Shown here in pieces: positions 12,601 through 22,340 of a stretch of DNA of 64,000 bases. Both the position numbers and the translations under genes were made by a program. The DNA is from Aradus depressus (taxonomy: Eukaryota; Arthropoda; Insecta; Hemiptera; Aradidae): contig OY759215.1 of NCBI GenBank assembly GCA_963662175.1, positions 21,813,079-21,877,078 of the forward strand, read 5' to 3'. How positions within the stretch are numbered: position 1 is the stretch's first letter; every line of letters starts with the position of its first letter. Below the pieces are notes generated by a model. That model was not told the origin of the DNA and ran no database searches. It was given only the letters and a program-made list of their open reading frames with translations.

Positions 12601-15600
12601 ATAGTATTATAACAATGGCTCCTAGAAATGAAGACTTCTATATTATAGACACAGTAGTGTAGTACTAAGACAGAGTATTATAACAATGGCTCCTACAAAT
12701 GAAGACTTCTATATTATGTTATAGACAAAGTAGTGTGGTACTAAGACAGAGTATTATAACAATGGCTCCTAGAAATGAAGACTTCTATATTATAGACACA
12801 GTAGTGTAGTACTAAGACAGAGTATTATAACAATGGCTCCTACAAATGAAGACTTCTATATTATGTTATAGACAAAGTAGTGTGGTACTAAGACAGAGTA
12901 TTATAATAATGGTTCCTATAAATGAAGACTTTTATATTATATTATAGACACAGTAGTGTAGTACTAAGACAGAGTATTATAACAATGGCTCCTATAAATG
13001 AAGACTTCTATAGTGTCATATATACACACGGTAGTGGATTATTACGACAGTGTGTTAATATAAATATTCATCGAGATCAAGTAATAGCTCACAATTACCC
13101 AAATCAAGTTACTTCAGGTAGCAGATAATTTTCACAATCTGATAGAAATGACGCGACGTAGCGGTTAAAGCCTACATACAGTCCGTTAAGAGGCAACAAG
13201 TACCGGTGGCAGTTTAACATAGTCACTATAATGTTTTTTTTAATACATATTTAGTTTTTAAGCAATTATTATTGGACAGTAGTATATATCAATCTTTATC
13301 TTTGAGTAGATCTTCAGTTAAGAAATAGCTATAACTGGTTCAGAAATACACCAGGGGACAAACTGACTTCTTATATCCCCTGAACCCAACCAACTTCTGA
13401 GATGAAATGAACAACAAAACCATGTACTATATTTAAGCATTTGATCTTGCAGTTTTTGATATGTGGTAAACCTAACAACATTGAAAATGGGCAAACAATA
13501 CTTACTTGTGCAGTTAAAAAAGGCACATTAGTCGGCACTTCTAAGAATGCCTTAACTGCAGCTTGGCAATGAGCGAGCCATGTAGACAATAGTATCAGGA
13601 AACCTACTTTACTCTGAACTCTTCCACTCTAAAAAAAATAAATATAAACATTTTTTAATTAAATCATGGTATATTTTTAGGTTTCTTAATTCAAAAGGTA
13701 ATAAAAACGTAACATATGACGCAGACACTAGAAATTTTGGTAAGAGATGTGTCTTGCTAACCTGCACAGTGCTAATATAAAACTTATGAAAAAAAAAAAA
13801 TTTTTTTGGAAGTTAAAATGAGTCGAAAAAAAAAATCATATAAATGTATTAAGGGTGTCAAATACAAACTGGTAGCTAACTGATTCTATACATATATTTT
13901 CTTATTCTTGCATCATCGGGTTATGAGAACAATTCTAAAAACCGCCTAAAATCGTTAGCAACCCTCCCCCCTATTTTTCTGAAACTGCTGACCAACATTT
14001 TTTATTTTATTTTGTATCATTAGAAGGATAACATATAGGAAACACAAAAGCGAAATTAATGATAAGCTACATATTTTGACTATTGGCAAAAATATTTCCA
14101 TATGTTGTCAAAAATTGTAAAATTTTGGAAATAGCTTTTAAAATGAGCCTCCACCCAGCTTAATGAGCTAAATCCAATTATCTCCCAGATAAAATAATGT
14201 AAGGGGCTCAGCCGGGTTTCGAATTCGCTATCTTCTAATTATCTTAAGTATGAAATAAAAAAAAAGAATACTATTATTCTAAATCAAATAATAAAAAAAT
14301 TAGTTGTGAAAAAACAACAAAAAAACATAAAATCAGGAGAAAAACTTTCACACTTGAAGAATTGAACGTGAAAGAGGTCTAAGTGCCAAAAGTTCAGTTC
14401 TTAGGAAATTGAGAAAAACATACTAACCAATTACTGTTTGCATCAAATAATTTTTCTTGGTATGTGAAGTATTACGCATATTTATGCCGGAGAAAAATTA
14501 TTTTGATATGTTAATTTTTACATACCAACCACTGAAAAGGAGTTATTAGACTCTTTCCATGATAACTAAGCACTAATTTGTTTGGAATGTTTGAAACGCA
14601 TCAGTCATTAGACCCTTTTGAATATGGTTAGACTTGACCCTTACGATCGTTTTGTAACAATTAGCTAAGAACTGATTCTTTTTGTAACTTAGACACTTTT
14701 AAATTCTAACTTTTAACTAGAAGAAATTTGCAAATTAGCCTCTATTCCAGTCAGCCACAGATATAAATATGTATAAGATGAAAGGATGACCTGTTGAAGA
14801 AGGGTGGAGACTTGTGCGATGAGAGAGACGGGAGGACTGTTGGGGTTGGGGGCGAGGAGAACTCTGAGCAGACTCTCTTTCTGAGTGGGGTTGGCTATGA
14901 GGGTGTGAGAGAGGGCCACACAGGAGAGCCAGTTGGAGAGAGGGTCGTGTGAGAAGAGGCCGCTGCACAGGAGCTGACCGCAGGTCACCTGCGACACTGC
15001 TAAACCAAACCACACAACAATAATTCATTATTTAACTTATCAATAAATTACAATGAAGACTAAAATTAAGTTAGCATATTGATGTAGAATACGTATTATG
15101 ATAGACCCTTTACGGAAAATTCTTTATGTTTTCAGTTCACATTTAAAACAGCTGAATATGGAATTGTTATTGCCGAGCAAATATAGTTGGGGGAAGTTTG
15201 GCTTGGAGATACTAGCTGGGGTGCAGGCTGTTGTCCAGCAGATACCAGGTTGGGTTTCGGCTGTTGTTCAGCAGATACTAGCTGAGGTACCGGCTGTTGC
15301 CCAGCAGATACTAGATGGGGTGCCGGCTTTTGTTCAGCAGATACTAGCGGGGGTGTCGGATGGTGCCCAGTAGATACTAGCGGAGGTGTCGGATGTTGTT
15401 CAGTAGATACTAGCGGAGGTGTCGGCTGTTGTCCAGCAGATACTAGATGGAGTGCTGGCTGTTGCCCAGCATATACTAGCTGGGGAGCCGGGTATTGTCC
15501 GGCAGATACTAGTTGGGGTGACGGCTGTTACCCATCACAATAATCAGCTCTATTCTAATTTCGTTCAATTTAATCTTTATTTGCCAGTGATCTATTTCCT

Positions 15601-18600
15601 TAGTAGACAGTTGCACATAAAAAGTATAATGTAAGTTTCAGCTTTAATCTATCTCTTTTATTTTAAATAAAACAGAACCAAATTAGATTAATAACTATTA
15701 TATACAGCAGGATAATTAAGTATTATAACTCTTATATTTTACATAATTTCCTACACTCTACTATGTTTTTTACATGTATTTAGAAATATATATTGAACAA
15801 GATAATATATCAACTTTCATTTATTGACAAAGTCGTTTGGTGAGAAGATGATTACCCTCAGCTGAAGAAGGAAGCAGCGTCTGAACAACCTGACCCTGTC
15901 CATGTTCATTTTTAAAGAGGTAACATTGGATGCAGTAGAGAACGGACGTACGGAGGATGAACGGCTGTTTTTCATTCACCATCGACATCAGCAGCACGAC
16001 TAGGGCTTCCCTTTACAACAATACAATAAAATAATCAACACAATTGTTTTCTAATTTTAATAGCAAATAGAAAATACACGTGATATAAACGGGATTTCTT
16101 ATACCAACTACTTTTGTACAGAGCACTCTCCTTCCCGTCACCCCCTCTAAAATTCAATTTTTCGATAGGACTAGCAGTTTTTGCGTAAAATCGAATAAAC
16201 GTCTAAAACAAATGGGATTGAAAATTATATAAACCGGTCGATTTTCGAAAAATGTGAGATTTTATATAAAATGTGCCTTTCATTTTTCCCTACAATTTTT
16301 ATTTAAAAATATTTTTGACTAGGTCATATATGAGTGGTATCTTGTTAAATGTACTCAGGCCCTAAAGTAAAGAATCACATACATCATCGTGAAAATGGCC
16401 AAAACGTGTAGTTTAGTCGAAAAGTCGATTTCAATTTTTAAAAAAATTTTTTTATCATTAAGACCTTGGGGGAATTGAGGGAGTGAGAACGGTAGAGAAA
16501 TAATCCTGGTTGGGCTGATATCCCCGAATGGCCTCGCCAAGAGAACAGATGGCTTCAGTGAGAGCTTCTGCAGGAAGTCCAGAGGCCATGAGGATGGACG
16601 TCATGGCTTCAAGGATCCCAGTTGCAGCGAGGGTCTTCTGGCAGGAGGCGGTCACCTGGCTAGGGTTGCTGGGCGATACCAAGCATCGGGCCACCTGCAA
16701 CATCAACGGCCAGTTCTAACATTTGAGATCTCCATGGCGGTTTTGGGAAGCGATCTATGATAGGTTGGATTATATATCAATAATTTTTTTTTGTTGATTC
16801 CTTGTAAGAGATTACTCGAGACGTAACTGACATCACGAATAATAAATAATTCTGAAAAAAAAAAAAAAAATCTAATTTGAAGACTTTTTGACTATTTAAG
16901 TGGTAGACATAAGTCACTGGCACAAAAATAAGTTGCCCTTTCGTCTCTGGTGTGGCTTCTAGGCAGCAGCCGGCAACACATAGAATCGTGATACGTCAAC
17001 ATGAGTAGCAATCCCATAGACAGCGTATATGACGGCTAGCCCACAGCTAGAGATGCACGACCCATGGCGACACCAAGCCAAACCCCCTGGATCCCATCAA
17101 AAAGGGAGACCGCGGGAGACCTACAATTTCGCTCTAGCCAACAGTCGATCCAGCATCCAATGGTGGCCCCAGAAAGCACAGCTACTACAAATCCAATCTT
17201 AGTAGGTGATGCTGTTTGAAAAGCAACCACCAACCGTAGTACCATTTTAGCTAAGACTGCAAGCAGTCCTCCTTAAAAGTCCGAAATGGTTGCTGACCCG
17301 AGATAAATCCCTGCAGTTCTCAAACAATAGGTTTAGCGGTTGGGACCTACCAATAAGCATAAACATGGTGGGGCATGGTTTCCGTATCAAATCCTATACG
17401 AACATCGGATGTGACGACTGACCCCTAGAGATGCGCGACCCGTTTCAGTTCCCAGCCGAAGCCCTTACCAACACAGATCCGATCAAAAAGGGAGGGCAGC
17501 ATCCACCTCCCGTAGTACCATTTTGGCAAAGCCTTGAGGTCTTGAATGGTCATTCACCCGGGATAATCCCTACGGTTTTCCACCAACCGATGCCTTACGA
17601 ACAAATAAAAACCAAGAACTTTTTCAACGTTTATATTGTCCAATTTCACAAAAAAATATAAACATGTAGTGTACCGGTTTCATCTTACACAACCTCAGCA
17701 CAAAGTTCAACAGTGACAAGTTTGTTGGACATGTGGACGTTAATTTTATAGGTTTATAGGGCCCGTTAATCCACTTCTTTTTCAACCCTTATACAATGAC
17801 TTCATTAGATATATCAGGTAGGCTGATATTGACATTTAGGGACCTCTTATTAGATGCCCTTATTCCTCCCTGGCACATTTACTCTAGGTGCTTAAATGTT
17901 GCCTAGCCAGGTTTAGTTATGTACAGTCGCCCTCAAAAGTTGATTATTTACAATTAGAGAGAAAAAAAAACTGCTTCAACTATTAAACACGAGCTTGATT
18001 TTGGATACTTTCTTAAAAATTGTTGTTGATACCAATAATATAATAATAATATTATTAGAAGTTAAAATCTAAACAAATTTTAATTATGATAAATACAGGA
18101 CTAACTATACCTGAAGTACACATATGAGGTTAGATACTTTCTGAGGAGGCCAAGCGTTATCATCCACACTCTCAGGGCGCAGATAAAACAAAGGTAACAA
18201 ACGTTTGATGTAGCTACCTAAAGAAAACATTGAATTATCATTAAAATAAATAGATACACCAATATGTATTGTTTCAGTAGATAATTCTGTATAAATGAAA
18301 TACCTTCTTTGAAAAAGTTTTGATTAGAAGTATTATTTCTCAGTAAATTTAACATAAGTAATAAACAATCTTCAACAACAATTCCTCCATCAGCGAATCC
18401 TTCCTCAGTGATAACATCAAACAGACGATCGAAGGCATTCTCAAATGCAACTATTTTCTGAATATTAGCGTTTCCTTTCGTCAAATGAATGAGAAGAAGA
18501 AGTGTCTAAATTTCGAACAACCCAAACACATTAGCACATATAATAGAACAAAAATGACATGTAACAACTTGTACAAAGCTACCTCATTTCGGATGACCTC

Positions 18601-19422
18601 ACGACTATCTCCTAACATGTCCATCAGTTTGGAAACACCCATTGGACTAACTAACACAATCTCCTGGATGTCCCTAAGTCTAAACATAAAAATGAAATAT
18701 TAACAACGTTTCCATTATAAAATATAATACCAAAGAAAATATAAGTTAATTGAACCTACCTATTGGCCAGAAGTGTGGTGAGTAATTTTAAAGCAGGCCA
18801 TCTAACTTTAAAATCATACTCTTCAAGGAAACTCAATATCAATGTGACATTATCTGCCCGTTTTAAGAACATTTCAGTAAACTGCTCACCAACATGGATC
18901 AAGGCTTCGTGGCCAGTCTCTGGACATTCTGAAATTGAGCAAACAATAATGAACATGAAGGGTGCTAATATCGGACAATGTACAAACTTACATGAAATTA
19001 TTAAACATTTGAGAAATGGTACCTTCCTCTTCAAAAACTTCAGGAGACATAATATTGCAGAGGGTATCAAGAGCGTAACCAACTACTTCACAGTCTTGCC
19101 TATCTACTTCCAAAATGAACCGAAGAGCATCCATTCCCTGAGCCCCCACTTCAACTCTATATTTTTTTGAAAGGGCTTTAAGAGCCCTGCATGCGTTTCT
19201 TCTGTCATCTAGTAACGTTGAAGATTGAACTCTATCCACTAATCTTTCAACCTAAATATGCACATTTTGATTAGTATAAATTAATAAATTATTTTGAACA
19301 ACATATGTTTTATCGGAACTTGAGAATAGTGTATAGTTGCTTACAGTTTCAGCTCCAGATAATGACTGTCCATGTTGCTGAGATCCCAAAACAGATTTTA
19401 AACCACTTGTAAAATAATCCAT
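6636..19422 (-). CDS. p115: general vesicular transport factor p115 (USO1), 17 exons
   Basis: The gene encodes the homodimeric golgin that tethers ER-derived and intra-Golgi vesicles and works with Rab1 and SNAREs on the cytosolic face of cis-Golgi membranes. I joined 17 exons with canonical GT-AG introns and consistent phase into an 828-residue protein, close to the size of other insect p115 proteins and shorter than vertebrate ones. Residues 1 to about 640 form the armadillo-like globular head, with family blocks such as SSTLLDDRRNACRALK, QKIVAFENAF, NQNFFKEG and NVPFLTAQ. Residues about 650-800 form the coiled-coil tail (YKELIREQDMRLREME, DLLVLLADQERKL), followed by an acidic C-terminus IEDDEDDDSNASEFI typical of the family. 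The start ATG at 19422-19420 begins MDYFTSGLKSVLG, as expected. Introns contain minisatellites and repeats but do not disrupt the frame. Identity is secure; individual small exons are inferred from splice sites. Confidence 0.95.
7088..7215 (-). mobile_element. SINE fragment, antisense
   Basis: The reverse complement matches the middle of the SINE ('ctttaacgagtacctgacatcg', 'aaggcctcggccgggt'). Both ends are lost. It lies in the last p115 intron. Confidence 0.7.
7415..7540 (-). CDS. p115: p115 exon 16
   Basis: It codes residues 772-813, including the family-specific DLLVLLADQERKL coiled-coil block. Phase is 0 at both ends; the acceptor is TTAATTAG and the donor AAA|GTGAGA. Confidence 0.9.
7669..7749 (-). 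CDS. p115: p115 exon 15
   Basis: It codes residues 745-771 of the coiled-coil tail (ENELKKFQVSQVTTEVKQ...), phase 0 at both ends, with donor GAG|GTAAAT. Similarity here is weaker than in the head, so placement rests on frame and splice sites. Confidence 0.8.
7975..8460. other. GC-richer block inside a p115 intron
   Basis: Composition is clearly less AT-rich than the flanking intron. The minus strand carries a 34-codon ATG frame at 8410-8306 beginning MARPGKRKNTSTVG, and a longer open frame over 7977-8183, but neither resembles a known family. A decayed mobile element is the likeliest origin. Confidence 0.3.
8764..8862 (-). CDS. p115: p115 exon 14
   Basis: It codes residues 712-744 (VNSGPEAANMEILAELERW...), heptad-like coiled coil. 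The phase-0 acceptor CCTAG|GTTAAT is chosen over a nearby CAG|GGCCTG because only it joins the preceding exon in frame. Confidence 0.8.
8863..9971. other. p115 intron 13, nothing recognised
   Basis: This is AT-rich intronic sequence with homopolymer runs. I see no coding exon, RNA gene or clear repeat in it on either strand. Confidence 0.6.
9972..10213 (-). CDS. p115: p115 exon 13
   Basis: It codes residues 632-711 and completes codon 631. A Gly-rich linker is followed by the conserved start of the coiled coil, SQYKELIREQDMRLREME. This exon marks the junction between globular head and tail. The donor is ATG|GTACAC. Confidence 0.9.
11168..11348 (-). CDS. p115: p115 exon 12
   Basis: It codes residues 571-630 (DLLRRLIDNRLGLETFISKL ... 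MDYEFCKLFKALE). This is the C-terminal end of the armadillo-like head and matches the family segment preceding the coiled coil. It ends on one base of codon 631. Confidence 0.92.
11395..11905 (-). repeat. dispersed repeat family R1, antisense copy
   Basis: The reverse complement carries the R1 motifs in order, with 'tacattcattacat', 'ccgatttgactg', and 'ggccgattacgtaacttccc' near its end. The edge 'ctagctgtattacccggtg' is a commonly seen terminus of dispersed arthropod repeats. It lies in p115 intron 11. Confidence 0.55.
12099..12209 (-). CDS. p115: p115 exon 11
   Basis: It codes residues 534-570 (AGSTERDDNEELVQGLCAFL...), containing the conserved ELVQGLCA-LLGI block of the head. Phase is 0 at both ends. 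Confidence 0.93.
12461..13056. repeat. 71/76-bp minisatellite, eight units
   Basis: There are eight head-to-tail units built on 'acaatggctcctataaatga', 'agacttctatattatagaca' and 'cagtagtgtagtactaagac'. Units alternate between about 71 and 76 bp, the longer form carrying an extra 'tgtta', and one 71+76 pair is repeated nearly exactly, pointing to dimer-wise expansion. It sits in a p115 intron and is noncoding. Confidence 0.92.
13506..13628 (-). CDS. p115: p115 exon 10
   Basis: It codes residues 493-533, including STWLAHCQAAVKAFLE and NVPFLTAQ, both conserved in the p115 head. Phase is 0 at both ends; the donor is CAA|GTAAGT. Confidence 0.93.
14180..14240 (-). mobile_element. SINE fragment, antisense
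   Basis: A short match to the reverse complement of the SINE around its B box ('ctcccagataaaataa' and 'cagccgggtttcgaattcgc'). It is diverged and truncated on both sides. Confidence 0.5.
14791..14999 (-). CDS. p115: p115 exon 9 (NAGNAG acceptor)
   Basis: It codes residues 424-492, including CGQLLCSGLFSHDPLSNW and NPTQKESLLRVLL, diagnostic for p115. The acceptor reads TAGCAG. Splicing after the first AG (exon from 14999) adds one Ala compared with splicing after the second (exon from 14996); both keep frame. Confidence 0.92.
15208..15535. repeat. 33-bp minisatellite, about ten units
   Basis: About ten diverged units of 33 bp built on 'cagatactagctggggtgcc' and 'ggctgttgtccag'. Because the unit is 11 codons long, long stretches stay open on the plus strand and read VQQILAGVPAV-like peptides, but two units carry in-frame TAG. 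The array lies in a p115 intron, so I call it noncoding. Confidence 0.9.
15856..16010 (-). CDS. p115: p115 exon 8
   Basis: It codes residues 372-422 (EALVVLLMSMVNEKQPFILR...LLPSSAE), matching the conserved VVLLMSMVNE block of the head. Phase is 2 in and 1 out. Confidence 0.94.
16465..16694 (-). CDS. p115: p115 exon 7
   Basis: It codes residues 295-370, with VARCLVSPSNP, LMASGLPAEALTEAI and NQDYFSTV. All are recognisable blocks of the armadillo-like head. The acceptor is TTGCAG and the donor AAG|GTCTTA. Confidence 0.94.
16935..17590. repeat. GC-rich internally duplicated segment
   Basis: Two diverged units about 380 bp apart share 'ctagagatgc(a/g)cgaccc', 'atcaaaaagggag' and 'gtagtaccattttggc', as well as a 'gataatccct' block. 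There is no conserved reading frame across both units. This is an intronic repeat of unknown class in p115 intron 6. Confidence 0.55.
18111..18217 (-). CDS. p115: p115 exon 6
   Basis: It codes residues 260-294 (SYIKRLLPLFYLRPESVDD...). The sequence Trp-Pro-Pro-Gln-Lys-Val-Ser-Asn-Leu before the donor corresponds to the conserved QKV-NL stretch. The donor is CAG|GTATAG. Confidence 0.92.
18304..18505 (-). CDS. p115: p115 exon 5
   Basis: It codes residues 192-258. It contains QKIVAFENAFDRL, GGIVVEDCL and SNQNFFKEG, the most conserved core of the p115 head. It starts in phase 0 after AAATTTAG. Confidence 0.96.
18583..18679 (-). CDS. p115: p115 exon 4
   Basis: It codes residues 160-191 (LRDIQEIVLVSPMGVSKLMD ... 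SREVIRNE), matching the VSPMGV-LMD block of the family. Confidence 0.95.
18760..18928 (-). CDS. p115: p115 exon 3
   Basis: It codes residues 104-158 (CPETGHEALIHVGEQFTEMF ... VRWPALKLLTTLLAN), with the QFTE-F and VRWP-(L/V)KLLT motifs. Phase is 1 in and 2 out. Confidence 0.95.
19023..19251 (-). CDS. p115: p115 exon 2
   Basis: It codes residues 27-102. SSTLLDDRRNACRALKALSK and GYALDTLCNI are near-diagnostic of p115/USO1. The acceptor is TATTTAG|GTTGAA. Confidence 0.96.
19345..19422 (-). CDS. p115: p115 exon 1 (start codon)
   Basis: It codes residues 1-26, MDYFTSGLKSVLG...SGAET, with donor ACT|GTAAGC. The ATG at 19422-19420 is the first in a frame that joins exon 2 in phase 0, and the hydrophobic-basic N-terminus fits the family. 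Confidence 0.92.
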
Positions 19423-20766
19423 TGAATAAATAAAAAATTATAAATTTGTAACCTCTCCCTAACACGTCAAAACAAGAGGGATATTTAATTGATACTAGCG
19501 CCATCGATACACAGCACCGGTAACTATGACAAGCTTAATGAAGCCAACAGGGTATGCAACCCGCTCTTGTATCTTAAGATACCAACTATGTAATTTAACA
19601 GAATATTTACTACTAAAATGTATCCCTCTAATACCATTCCAATTTAACATGTCTAATGTCCCAGTGGTGGGCTGCACGTACTATTTTCAAAGTGGAGGGG
19701 GGATCCTTAACTTGTTGAAAATTCTAAAATCTGTCTCCACTGAGGCTCGTAATGCTTGTCTCTTTTATTTAAATATAAGAAGATCGTTCAACATCAGAAT
19801 CAAAGATCAGACACCTGTAGAATTTTAAACTCGTAAAAAGTACACCAAGTGTAATTTGAAAGACATGAGGCTGGTTAGAGAGTTCACAACATGAATCTGA
19901 AACAGTTGAGTAGCCAATTGAAAATTATAAAAATAAAACACAATTTTTTGAAGAACATAAATATTTCATTTTTATTTTTGCCACTGGACATTTTTTTTAC
20001 ATTATGGTTCAGAAGAATATGAAACTTTATGATGAGAGAGGGTCAGCAATTTACGAAAATTGTATAATATAACTTATGGACCAGGACTTTTATTTTACTT
20101 TACAGTTGAGCGTCAATTAGTGAGGGTGAACTGTAATGTTGCATAACTAAGATTCATAGAATCGCACCTCCGAAAAATCATCAAATCGAAAAATAAAATT
20201 ATGTTTCGTCGAACATCCTGCGTGTGCTGCTTGCTCATTGCCGAATTTTTATACCAACTTGCCAATAAGCTAAGTTTGTGAAATTTAGAATCTAAGTAGG
20301 GTCTGGATTTAAAAAAGTCTCCCAGTTTGCATACCCCATCTCTTGGGAGAAGATACATTTGAATAACGCCGATTACCCTTAAAGCAGCTTCCAAAGATCC
20401 AAAATACATCTCCACTTTTCTTGGAGAAACCTTTGTTCGATTTGAACGCTATTTTTCACATTGAACGAGTACGTATTTCTAGGAGTGTAAGTAAGTACAT
20501 TTTACAAAGGTTTATGACCTAATCAAAACTCTTTTCAAGTAAAAGTCGTAGAGAAAACTCAAATACATATTTTATATGAAATACGATTTCTCGCAGGTCG
20601 TCCGGTTTTTGAGATATATGCCGAAAACCGTCCTGAAATTTATTTCTGTTGAGCTTGGGATTTCTTTAATATTCTACTGACTCTACGTTGATATTGATAT
20701 ACGTTTTCACTTCTTTTCTTTTTCATATAATAAAGATTGTACTGACACAAAGTTGTACAACTCACA

Positions 20767-20990
20767 TCACAAAACGGTTGGGAGCTCTTCCAAAACATCC
20801 ATCCTCCTCGAGGGTGACTCTATAAGTGAACCTTCCTCTGACACACGTCCAAGCCTCTGCAAAGGTGACTGACAAAGTGACCCCTAGCTGGCCTCGTCTA
20901 GCTCTCCCTCCATTCTTCCGCCGGGACTTCCCTGTACACCGATTGGTTGCCTAGGTCAGAATCCTAGCCTCCAATTTTTATATTTCCATC
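20767..20990 (-). promoter_or_regulatory. possible p115 upstream promoter/5' exon region
   Basis: This short GC-richer block about 1.4 kb upstream of the p115 ATG has a CCAAT box on the minus strand (20942-20946) and a donor-like GATGTGAGT near its downstream end. It could be the promoter with a noncoding first exon, but a repeat relic is equally possible. Confidence 0.2.
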
Positions 20991-21188
20991 TGCATTTTCG
21001 TTTTTACTTAAATCATTTTAAAACTTTTAATGTCCATATTTTTGGATATTATACTGTATATAAATATAAACGACAATATAGAAACTGTACTGCTTCACTA
21101 TAAGGACCAACGGTATCTTATTCTTTGAGGTATACTTGATACGATTTGTAAATGTGAAGGTTCTCAATCGCGGCAGTACAGGTTCTCC

Positions 21189-21203
21189 TGTCCTATAATG
21201 CCG
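21189..21203. repeat. SINE target-site duplication, left
   Basis: TGTCCTATAATGCCG is repeated exactly at 21525-21539 on the other side of the SINE. Confidence 0.95.
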
Positions 21204-21524
21204 TTGAGGGCGCCGGTAGCTCAGTGGTATGCGGGTTTGCCTTCTGAGCTCAAGGTCGTGGGTTCGAAACCTGGGAGGTAAAATAAACTTAAGCACGCCG
21301 TCCTTCGGATGGGACGTTACGCGATGGTCTCGAGCCTGTACGATGTCAGATATTCGTTAAAGAACCCTGTTCTAGGTGAATAAAAATTTAGGGTAGGATA
21401 AATTTAGGACTCCTATAGTAGAGTCGGTCTCATTCATGTCCACCAGAAGGGCGAAAGAGCGCTCTGGTAGTAGGCGATATGACCTCGTAGTTAATGCCCG
21501 GGCATGAGTCATAATAATAACTAA
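21204..21524 (+). mobile_element. tRNA-derived SINE, full-length reference copy
   Basis: This 321-bp element has a tRNA-like head with an A box TAGCTCAGTGG (21217-21227) and a B box GGTTCGAAACC (21261-21271), the internal RNA polymerase III promoter. Next comes an unrelated body ('gtgaataaaaatttagggta', 'gtaggcgatatgacctcgtag', 'gcccgggcatgagtc') and a short ATAATAATAACTAA tail. A perfect 15-bp target-site duplication flanks it, showing LINE-type retrotransposition and recent insertion. At least nine more full or partial copies occur in this window. The body resembles no SINE I can name. Confidence 0.95.
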
Positions 21525-21539
21525 TGTCCTATAATGCCG
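21525..21539. repeat. SINE target-site duplication, right
   Basis: Exact 15-bp repeat of 21189-21203. Confidence 0.95.
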
Positions 21540-21589
21540 AAATCATGAAAAAGGCAAACTTTTACCTATTGAATAAAATATTTGAATGC

Positions 21590-22055
21590 AGGGGCTCCTT
21601 TCGAGAAGAGGGAGATCATGAAATATATATATTTTTACCAAGCACAAGTTAAAGGCAGAGTATAAAATTGAGAGTCGTACTTTTGGGGTTTTGATTTTAC
21701 ATACTGAATTTTGTGCCGATATATTCATTACAGATTGGCAGCTATCAGCGTTCATTTCATCCCTCTCCTTCACTTCAGACCATCTCACAGCAAATGAACA
21801 GGTGTCATTGGTGTCCTGCATCCACAACATTTCGAGTAGATACATTCACTTCTTGGGCAGCTATTACGGTTATAGAGTTAAGATTTGGTTGAAATATGCC
21901 ATCTTTACGAAATTCTGGATGTACATAAGAAATGCCTTGTCGATATATTGATTCTATCGGGGATTTATGTTGTTCACAGACACATTTACGGACAGGGTTT
22001 TTCATGTTTGGAATTAAAAAGTCGGGAAACTTCGAATTTCTGACCGATTAGACTT
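21590..22055 (+). repeat. dispersed repeat family R1, diverged copy
   Basis: It preserves the 'tatattcattacag' and 'gtgttcacagacac'-like segments and 'cgaatttctgaccgatta' near the end, in the order seen in other R1 copies, with large losses between them. Confidence 0.4.
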
Positions 22056-22340
22056 TGTAAGTAGAAGCAAATTAAACCAATGATCTTCATCTTCATTAGA
22101 CTAAAATTATCATTGACAATTATTTTTAATATGTTCAATGCATTAATAATAAGTTGACACCTGAATGCATTAATAACCACTTCTATCCTGAAAAACAAAT
22201 AGCCTTGATAAAGACAATGTACATAATGACATGACACGACCCTCCAACTGGATCCCCCACTGTGTATCGTTTTATTTTGAAATGAATACAATTAAGGATA
22301 TTGGGGAAATGTTAATAAACAATACAAAAATAATAATTTT

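Larger units (their letters stand above)
19423..22340. other. intergenic spacer between p115 and spen
   Basis: It contains the p115 5' region (next to 19423), a GC-richer block at 20767-20990, a full-length SINE (21204-21524) and a diverged dispersed repeat (about 21590-22055). I see no further coding exon. The spen transcript probably ends near the right edge. Confidence 0.55.

Noticed and set aside
12461..13056. CRISPR-like array
   Set aside because: Units are contiguous with no unique spacers, and the context is a eukaryotic intron; it is a minisatellite.
21204..21280. Possible functional tRNA gene
   Set aside because: A and B boxes are present, but the acceptor stem does not close and the segment is the head of a dispersed SINE with a target-site duplication.
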